Positions 1 to 4,133 of a stretch of DNA of 5,481 nt are shown here, one piece after another. The stretch is from Patescibacteria group bacterium. GTDB lineage: Bacteria > Patescibacteriota > Patescibacteriia > Patescibacteriales > GWC2-42-12. The stretch's first letter is position 1. Each line of letters starts with the position of its first letter. The position numbers and the translations under genes are program-made. The stretch spans positions 1-5,481 of the forward strand of contig JAHITL010000032.1 in assembly GCA_018817545.1 (NCBI GenBank). Direction: 5' to 3'. A model generated the notes under the pieces. The model was not told the DNA's origin. It ran no database searches and saw only the letters and a list, made by a program, of their open reading frames with translations.

Positions 1-14
1 AAATTACACCTCTT

Positions 15-42
15 GTGTCGCACAAGTTATATTGTGCGACAC
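15..42. repeat. Perfect 11-bp inverted repeat (GC-containing hairpin)
   Basis: GTGTCGCACAA at 15-25 is the exact reverse complement of TTGTGCGACAC at 32-42, with a 6-base loop (GTTATA). It lies beyond the 3' end of the coiled-coil gene, separated from it by a second, AT-only stem. Neither side of the hairpin is followed by a clear T-run, so it is not a canonical intrinsic terminator. It may still act as a transcript-end or RNA-stabilising structure. Its TGTCG/CGACA core resembles the core of the other palindromes in the window, but it is not clearly the same family. Confidence 0.75.
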
Positions 43-51
43 TAAATAATC

Positions 52-90
52 AAATAATATAATAATATATTTAATATTATTATATTATTT
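52..90. repeat. 17-bp perfect AT-only palindrome after the coiled-coil gene
   Basis: Bases 52-68 and 74-90 are perfect reverse complements (17 bp) around a 5-base loop (ATTTA). All pairs are A-T. On the minus strand the stem begins 4 bases after the TAG stop of the coiled-coil gene, so it would form at the 3' end of that transcript. There is no long T-run after it, so a terminator role is only a guess. A 3'-end stabiliser, or a cruciform-prone site in DNA, is equally possible. Confidence 0.65.
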
Positions 91-94
91 AGTA

Positions 95-487
95 CTATCT
101 AGAAAATTGAATATTTGCTTTTGTTTCTAAAGTTTCTACTCTTTTTTGTAGCTCTATTACTTCAAAATGATAAGCTACATTGTTAAATTTCATTTCAATA
201 TTTTCTTGTCCATTTTCAATATTCTTTATTCTATTTTTAAGCGAATCAAATCCCTTATCCATTTTTTTATTTATTTCATTAAATTCATGATTAATCATTC
301 TAGCAAGATCTTCTATTTTTTCATCCATTTTTTCTAACAAAACGCCATTATTGTTTTTTATTTTTTCATCCATTTTTTCTAACAAAACGTCATTATTGTT
401 TTTTATTTTTTCATCCATTTTTTCTAACAAAACGTCATTGTTATCACTTACTATTTTAGCTATTTGTTGCAAATCTTCATTTTGCAT
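95..487 (-). CDS. Hypothetical coiled-coil protein with 15-residue tandem repeat
   Basis: This 130-residue protein has no recognised catalytic domain, signal peptide or membrane helix, so it is probably cytosolic. Residues 18-59 hold three nearly identical 15-residue repeats with the core VLLEKMDEKIKNN. A charged, heptad-like helix follows (DLARMINHEFNEINKKMDKGF) and then a second amphipathic stretch to the C-terminus (VIELQKRVETLETKANI). The whole chain is predicted to be helical and to oligomerise. Short EKMDEKI/DLARM proteins of this style are, from memory, common hypothetical genes in Patescibacteria; their function is unknown. The ATG at 485-487 is the first start after an in-frame TAA at 494-496, and there is no Shine-Dalgarno motif. 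A good promoter lies about 70 bp upstream, and the small palindrome (498-534) would sit in its leader. The 15-residue period is not a multiple of seven, so the repeat may pack as something other than a regular left-handed coiled coil. Confidence 0.8.
   Translation of the reverse strand: MQNEDLQQIAKIVSDNNDVLLEKMDEKIKNNNDVLLEKMDEKIKNNNGVLLEKMDEKIEDLARMINHEFNEINKKMDKGFDSLKNRIKNIENGQENIEMKFNNVAYHFEVIELQKRVETLETKANIQFSR
321..455. repeat. 45-bp direct tandem repeat inside the coiled-coil gene (about 2.6 copies)
   Basis: Units begin with TCATCCATTTTTTCTAAC at 321, 366 and 411. Units one and two differ at a single base (C345 against T390), which changes Gly to Asp in the protein. Unit three is identical to unit two for 29 bases and then diverges. 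The length is a multiple of three, so copy-number change would keep the frame. Near-identity at the DNA level points to recent duplication, and copy number may vary between strains. Confidence 0.9.
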
Positions 488-497
488 ATTTTTTTAT

Positions 498-534
498 GGG
501 TCTGTCGTCGAATATGGTATTCAGCGACAGATCT
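498..534. repeat. Compact palindrome sharing its end sequence with the large element
   Basis: The 14-base arms at 501-514 (TCTGTCGTCGAATA) and 518-531 (TATTCAGCGACAGA) pair with two mismatches around a 3-base loop (TGG). The 16 bases TTTTATGGGTCTGTCG at 492-507 are identical to 1916-1931, the left end of the large palindromic element. The inverted right end of that element (2170-2184) matches 498-512 fully. This looks like a core or internally deleted member of one dispersed family. It sits 11 bases upstream of the coiled-coil gene start and inside its probable 5' leader. Confidence 0.75.
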
Positions 535-556
535 TGTATTATTTTTTTATGCTTAT

Positions 557-586
557 ATTATAACAATCTAATTAAAAATTTGTAAA
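557..586 (-). promoter_or_regulatory. Sigma70-type promoter for the coiled-coil gene
   Basis: Read on the minus strand, a TTTACA -35 box (plus 581-586) is followed after 18 bases by a perfect TATAAT -10 box (plus 557-562). The expected transcription start is near 550, giving a leader of about 62 bases before the ATG at 487. The leader contains the palindrome at 501-531. The -35 box is also part of a stem that follows the M23 gene. Box quality is good, but no experiment backs it. Confidence 0.55.
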
Positions 587-609
587 GTTTTTTAAATTTT
601 ACAAATTTT
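575..609 (-). terminator. Possible weak terminator after the M23 gene
   Basis: Bases 575-586 and 598-609 form a perfect 12-bp inverted repeat with an 11-base loop. On the minus strand the stem begins within the TAA stop of the M23 gene and ends in a short T-run (the strand reads CAAATTTTTAA). The stem is almost all A-T, so termination would be inefficient. Its downstream arm is also the -35 region of the promoter for the next gene, so the two functions may overlap or compete. Confidence 0.35.
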
Positions 610-1828
610 ATGGCAAATAATTCATTGGGTCAACTGGAATACCGTTTAAACGAACTTCAAAATGCATATGTGGGCCTGTTGTCATTCTTCCTGCGCCTGG
701 TGTGCCTGGCAATCCCCCACTAGCGCCTATTGCTTGCCCTTGCACAACATATTCATCCTCTTTGACATATATTTTAGAAACATGTCCATAAACTGTTGCC
801 AATCCGTTACCATGAATTATCATAATATAACTATATCCTAATCCAGCATCTTTAGCCTTTGCCACATATCCAGAAGCAGAGGCTCTAACAGGAGATCCTT
901 GACTAGCGCGAATATCAACTCCTGGATGCTCAAAAAGATAACGAAAAGGATAGCTTGGGTCATGAAAAGTAGCTGTTATTGAATTTTTAGATACTGGCCA
1001 GATAAATCCAGAATCATTAAATTCTAATTTTTTGTTTTGGATTTTTGATAATTTGGCACGAGCTTCTTTTTCTAAACTAACAATTTCGGCTGCTGCTTGT
1101 TCCTGTTCAGCTTTAGCCTGTTTTAATAATTTTTGATATTCTTTTTCTGAAGATTTGGTTTGATCTAAAATAAAAAGTTTATTATCCTGTTCATCATTTA
1201 AGACAACTTGCTTATCTCCTAATTGTTCTTTTAGCTTCGCTAATTCTTTGTCTTTTTTTGTTAATGATTGTTGTTGATTATCTAATTCTTTTAGAGACTC
1301 TTTTAGAGAATCAAGGGTCTCGCCTACTTCACTATTAATATCTTCTAAATATTTAACTTGATCCATAAATTCGGTGAAAGAATTATTTGATAATAATATT
1401 TCTAAAGAGGAATTTTGGTCTTGCTTTTGCATTAATTGTAAAATTGTAATTAAATGATCTTTCTGTTTGCTAATTTGCTGATCTTTGTCAGTAATTTCTA
1501 AATTAATTTTTTTAATTTCTAAATTAGTTCTTTCAATTTCTGTAGCTACGCTTTCGATATCTAACTCAGCTTTAGCTAAACGGTTATCTAAAATGGCTAG
1601 TTGATTATTCAAATTTGCTTTTTCACCTTGTTTTTGCTTAATTAATCCTTTATAAACTTCTTGTTGATCTTGCATTTTTTTAATTTTATCTTGTTGACTA
1701 TCAATTTGTCTATTAATCTCTTTAATTTCTTCATTTTGATTGGCTTCAATTTTTCCATAACTAAAACTAGGCATATAAAAAAGTAGCCCAAGAAGTAATA
1801 TAAAAAAAAATGGTTTAGTAATTTTCAT
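608..1828 (-). CDS. Secreted coiled-coil M23 (LytM-type) peptidoglycan endopeptidase, EnvC/PcsB-like architecture
   Basis: This 406-residue protein opens with a signal peptide or signal anchor (residues 1-25: KITK, a hydrophobic stretch, then SFSYG). A long Glu/Lys/Gln-rich coiled coil follows (about 28-265). It is broken by a LEILLSNNSFTEFMDQVKYLEDI segment typical of EnvC/PcsB/CwlO-type proteins. The M23 domain spans about 274-406. The zinc ligands are His301 and Asp305 (HPGVD) and His389 (HMH); His387 and His349 (YGHV) are the other active-site histidines. All are present, so the domain should be active, unlike EnvC, whose LytM domain is degenerate and only activates amidases. Such enzymes cut peptide cross-links in peptidoglycan, often at the division site. 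A glycine-rich insertion (GGLPGTPGAGRMTTG, 371-385) precedes the HMH motif. The ATG is the first start after an in-frame TAG at 1862-1864, and there is no Shine-Dalgarno motif. The promoter is unclear; TATAAT-like boxes occur at 1866-1878 inside the left arm of the large palindrome. Confidence 0.92.
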   Translation of the reverse strand: MKITKPFFFILLLGLLFYMPSFSYGKIEANQNEEIKEINRQIDSQQDKIKKMQDQQEVYKGLIKQKQGEKANLNNQLAILDNRLAKAELDIESVATEIERTNLEIKKINLEITDKDQQISKQKDHLITILQLMQKQDQNSSLEILLSNNSFTEFMDQVKYLEDINSEVGETLDSLKESLKELDNQQQSLTKKDKELAKLKEQLGDKQVVLNDEQDNKLFILDQTKSSEKEYQKLLKQAKAEQEQAAAEIVSLEKEARAKLSKIQNKKLEFNDSGFIWPVSKNSITATFHDPSYPFRYLFEHPGVDIRASQGSPVRASASGYVAKAKDAGLGYSYIMIIHGNGLATVYGHVSKIYVKEDEYVVQGQAIGASGGLPGTPGAGRMTTGPHMHFEVRLNGIPVDPMNYLP

Positions 1829-1933
1829 AAATAATTTTTGATAAAAGATTATTAAAAATTTCTAAATTATAAATTATAATGTCTAATAAAAATTTTAATG
1901 TTAAATGTCTAATTCTTTTATGGGTCTGTCGCC

Positions 1934-1959
1934 GACTACCCCGCATTTGCGGGGTAGTC
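1934..1959. repeat. Left GC-rich hairpin of the large element
   Basis: GACTACCCCGCA at 1934-1945 pairs perfectly with TGCGGGGTAGTC at 1948-1959, a 12-bp stem with a 2-base centre (in practice a 4-base loop). It directly follows the terminal GGGTCTGTCG sequence. It is one of the most stable hairpins in this AT-rich window. No T-run follows on either strand. Confidence 0.85.
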
Positions 1960-2118
1960 CCGCTTTCAAAAAATATTTTATTAATGAATTGCGGGATCAA
2001 ATTTTTAGGAAATTTTTTTATCCCGCTATTCTTAAAACAAAAAGAAGAAAAGCGGGATTGAGGGAATATGGTTATATTAGCGTCCCGCAATTCGTTTATT
2101 CTTTTAAGAAAAGCGGGA
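1958..2118. repeat. Three diverged ~37-bp units bounded by TCCCGC and GCGGGA
   Basis: Units lie at 1958-1996 (39 bp), 2021-2057 (37 bp) and 2083-2118 (36 bp). Each starts with TCCCGC and ends with GCGGGA. They are separated by 24 and 25 bp. Unit three is inverted: its reverse complement matches 18 of the first 20 bases of unit two, and it shares the first nine bases and the GAATTGCGGGA end with unit one. Each unit can fold alone with a 24-27-base loop. The three can also fold together as nested arms. Confidence 0.75.
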
Positions 2119-2148
2119 TTGACAAAATTTACAAAAATTTGGAATTTT

Positions 2149-2170
2149 ATACCCCGCAAATGCGGGGTAT
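2149..2170. repeat. Right GC-rich hairpin of the large element
   Basis: ATACCCCGCA at 2149-2158 pairs perfectly with TGCGGGGTAT at 2161-2170 (10 bp, 2-base centre). Its core is the reverse complement of the core of the left hairpin, so the two hairpins are themselves an inverted pair. It is followed by the inverted terminal sequence CGACAGACCC at 2175-2184. On the minus strand it lies about 115 bases beyond the gltX stop and could mark the 3' end of the gltX transcript, although no T-run follows. Confidence 0.85.
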
Positions 2171-2285
2171 TCGACGACAGACCCTTAATCTAATTTTTAG
2201 ATAATTTAACATTTTGGCTTAGAAATTTTGTTAGAAATTATAATTTATAATTTAGACATTTTAAAAAGTCAGTTTAGAAATTAAT

Positions 2286-3854
2286 TTAATGAACAAATGT
2301 TAAATTAGGCGTTTCATTTTCATTTGATATATAACCATTAATCCCCTTTTTTATTCTTTTTAAGCTTTCTTCTTTGCCTAAAACTTCCGCAACGTCAAAT
2401 GGTCCAGGACTATCTTTTCTGCCTGTTAATGCTACGCGCATTGGCCAAAGATAATCTCCTACTTTTGATTCTTTAGCTTTTAAATAACTTATAATCCCCT
2501 CTTCTATGCTATCATTAGTCCATTCCGAATTAGGAATTTTTTCCAATAATTCAAATATAATCTGTAAATTTATTTTTATTTGTTCTAAAGTTAATTTTTT
2601 CCAAATTAATAATTCCTGTGAATAATTAAGTTTATCTTCAAAGAAAAACTTAGTTAACTCCCCTACTTCGGACAATTTCTTTAATCGTTCTTGTTCAAGC
2701 ACGACAACTTTCTTAATATATTTTAAATTTATTTCTTTGCCAGTTATTTTATTTTTAAATTTTATATTGTCATTTTGTATTAATTCTATTCCTCCTGCTT
2801 GTTCTAAATATGGCAAACAAAGCTCTGTTAATTTTTTTATTGGCATTTGTCTAATATAGTATCCATTAAAATAATCCAATTTTTCAATATCAAAAATAGA
2901 CGGACTAGTGCCCATATTGTGATAATCAAAATATTTTACCATTTCTTCAAGGCTTAAAATTTCATCTTTTTTGTCTGCTATCGCTACTTTTGAAGTGGAT
3001 GGATGCCATCCTTGCAAAACGCAAAAATTTAATAATGCTTCTGGTAAATAACCGTTAGCTTGAAAATCTTCAACAGACACATCTCCTTGTCTTTTGCTTA
3101 ATTTACCGCCTTCTTTATTTAAAGTTAATGTTAAATGGATAAATTTTGGCGCTTGCCAATCAAACGCTTGATAAAGAAGAATATTTTTAGGAAAAGAAGA
3201 TAGCCATTCATCTCCTCGCAAAACGTGACTAATTTCCATTAAATGATCATCAATTACACTGGCTAATTGGTAAGTTGGTCGACCATCAGTTTTTAATAAA
3301 ACTTGATCTTCTAAATCTATATTTTGAAATTTTATTTCGCCACGTAATTCATCATAAACTATTATTTCACCATTAAGAGGCATTTTTTGTCTAATAACAT
3401 AAGTCTCTCCTTGTTTTATTTTTTTATCCACTTCTTCTTTGCTTAAATTACGACAACATCGATCGTATCTTGGTGGCTGTTTTTTTGTTTGCTGATCTTC
3501 ACGCATTTTTTGTAATCGTTCAGTGCTACAAAAACAATAATAAGCTTTTCCTGTAATCAATAATTCATTAACATATTTTTTATAAATATCTAATCGTTGA
3601 CTTTGAATATATGGACCAAAATCCCCTTCTACATGAGGGCCTTCATCAAATTTTAAACCTATCCAAGCTAAAATTTTAATCAAGCTTTCAGTCGCTCCTT
3701 GAATTTCGCGTTTTTCGTCAGTATCCTCAATACGTAAAATTAATTTACCGCCTAAACTTTTGGCGATTAAATAATTAAACAAAACAGTTCGTAAACTGCC
3801 GATATGTAAAGATCCTGTTGGCGATGGCGCAAAACGCACACGAATATTAGACAT
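2286..3854 (-). CDS. gltX: Glutamate--tRNA ligase (GluRS)
   Basis: This class I aminoacyl-tRNA synthetase charges tRNA(Glu) with glutamate in the cytosol. In bacteria lacking GlnRS it also mischarges tRNA(Gln) for GatCAB; that cannot be judged here. Visible signatures: the ATP-binding HIGH-type motif (PSPTGSLHIGS, His17-Ser20), the RIEDTD motif (41-46), and a zinc-binding-like insertion with Cys107, Cys109 and Cys133/134 (YYCFC ... RYDRCC). DDHLMEISHVLRGDEW (202-217) belongs to the catalytic core, and the KMSKS loop appears as KLSKR (251-255). A C-terminal anticodon-binding domain ends in the conserved PMRVALTGRKDSPGP stretch (471-485). At 522 residues it is slightly longer than the usual 460-500. 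The ATG at 3852-3854 is the first after an in-frame TAA at 3867-3869; there is no Shine-Dalgarno motif. It lies 96 bp after the small membrane-protein gene, so co-transcription is possible. No convincing promoter of its own was seen in that gap. Confidence 0.97.
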   Translation of the reverse strand: MSNIRVRFAPSPTGSLHIGSLRTVLFNYLIAKSLGGKLILRIEDTDEKREIQGATESLIKILAWIGLKFDEGPHVEGDFGPYIQSQRLDIYKKYVNELLITGKAYYCFCSTERLQKMREDQQTKKQPPRYDRCCRNLSKEEVDKKIKQGETYVIRQKMPLNGEIIVYDELRGEIKFQNIDLEDQVLLKTDGRPTYQLASVIDDHLMEISHVLRGDEWLSSFPKNILLYQAFDWQAPKFIHLTLTLNKEGGKLSKRQGDVSVEDFQANGYLPEALLNFCVLQGWHPSTSKVAIADKKDEILSLEEMVKYFDYHNMGTSPSIFDIEKLDYFNGYYIRQMPIKKLTELCLPYLEQAGGIELIQNDNIKFKNKITGKEINLKYIKKVVVLEQERLKKLSEVGELTKFFFEDKLNYSQELLIWKKLTLEQIKINLQIIFELLEKIPNSEWTNDSIEEGIISYLKAKESKVGDYLWPMRVALTGRKDSPGPFDVAEVLGKEESLKRIKKGINGYISNENETPNLTFVH

Positions 3855-3950
3855 ATAAGTTAATTTTTAATTTCTAATTTTCAATCTTCTAACTTATGGA
3901 TTACGGGTCAAATCCACAATGATACTGTTTTTTGATCGGCAGATAGACTC

Positions 3951-4133
3951 TTAATGGCAAGCTAAATAAAACCAAATATTAAAAATAAGAGAGATGACTA
4001 AAATAATACTAACAATAATTAACGCGCAATGCAATTTTTTAACGTTGTCTTTATCAACTATTCGATTTTTGTCTAAAAGTAAAGAAGTAAAATCATTTAA
4101 CAAATAAATATATTTTTTTATTGATGATTTCAT
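3951..4133 (-). CDS. Small single-pass membrane protein, function unknown
   Basis: This 60-residue protein has a polar, Lys/Asp-rich N-terminal half (1-34) and one strongly hydrophobic helix (about 36-57: ALIIVSIILVISLIFNIWFYLA) ending three residues from the C-terminus. By the positive-inside rule the basic N-terminal part should be cytoplasmic, making it a tail-anchored-like protein. No family was recognised. Its ATG overlaps the TGA stop of the upstream glycosyltransferase-NUDIX gene by four bases (ATGA, plus 4130-4133). This indicates translational coupling and supports it as a real gene despite its size. The context suggests a link to the glycosyltransferase, for example as a membrane partner, but that is inference. 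It has no ribosome-binding motif of its own. Confidence 0.7.
   Translation of the reverse strand: MKSSIKKYIYLLNDFTSLLLDKNRIVDKDNVKKLHCALIIVSIILVISLIFNIWFYLACH

Larger units (their letters stand above)
1861..2256. repeat. Large nested imperfect palindrome, possible non-autonomous mobile element
   Basis: This is the only gene-free stretch above 300 bp (1829-2285). Inverted blocks, from outside in: 1861-1880 with 2237-2256 (20 bp perfect, AT-only apart from one C-G pair); 1897-1906 with 2204-2213 (10 bp); 1908-1912 with 2197-2201; 1922-1931 (GGGTCTGTCG) with 2175-2184; the CCCCGCATTTGCGGGG cores at 1939-1954 and 2152-2167; 1958-1966 with 2110-2118; 1986-1996 with 2083-2093 (11 bp); and 2020-2027 with 2051-2058. 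The inner blocks centre near 2039 and the outer ones near 2053-2058, because the right arm carries about 30 extra bases (2119-2148). Open frames here are low-complexity translations of the repeats and are not credible genes. No transposase is present and no clean target duplication is visible. A MITE-like element, a structured RNA or a transcription-end structure between gltX and the M23 gene are all possible. Confidence 0.8.

Noticed and set aside
351..563. 70-residue frame on the plus strand
   Set aside because: It is the antisense shadow of the tandem repeat in the coiled-coil gene, giving a low-complexity Phe/Ser/Ile-rich peptide, and it runs through the promoter and palindrome of that gene.
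1958..2118. CRISPR array (three ~37-bp repeats with 24-25-bp spacers)
   Set aside because: The lengths look suggestive, but the repeats are strongly diverged, one is inverted, and there are no cas genes or leader. An inverted-repeat element explains it better.
1934..2170. Canonical intrinsic terminators at the GC-rich hairpins
   Set aside because: Neither the left nor the right hairpin is followed by a T-run on either strand, so they were listed as repeats and not as terminators.
1922..2184. Integron attC site or tRNA-like structure
   Set aside because: No GTTRRRY/RYYYAAC core boxes, no integrase, no gene cassette, and no cloverleaf with a T-loop or anticodon stem could be drawn.
1815..2204. 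Open frames on both strands across the large palindrome (114, 60 and 99 residues)
   Set aside because: Both strands translate to similar peptides (PAF-K..INELRD, TPQMRG) because the DNA is an inverted repeat. There is no recognisable domain or supported start, and the minus-strand frame overlaps the M23 start. These are translations of repeat DNA.
3855..3950. Own promoter for gltX
   Set aside because: The best candidates (TTGACC or TTGTGG with 17-base spacers) have -10 boxes matching only three of six consensus bases, and a short 8-bp inverted repeat (3855-3862 with 3890-3897) is not informative.
4130..4132. Alternative genetic code with TGA as glycine (Gracilibacteria/Absconditabacteria)
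   Set aside because: TGA ends the glycosyltransferase-NUDIX gene exactly where the next gene starts, and none of the genes contains in-frame TGA codons.
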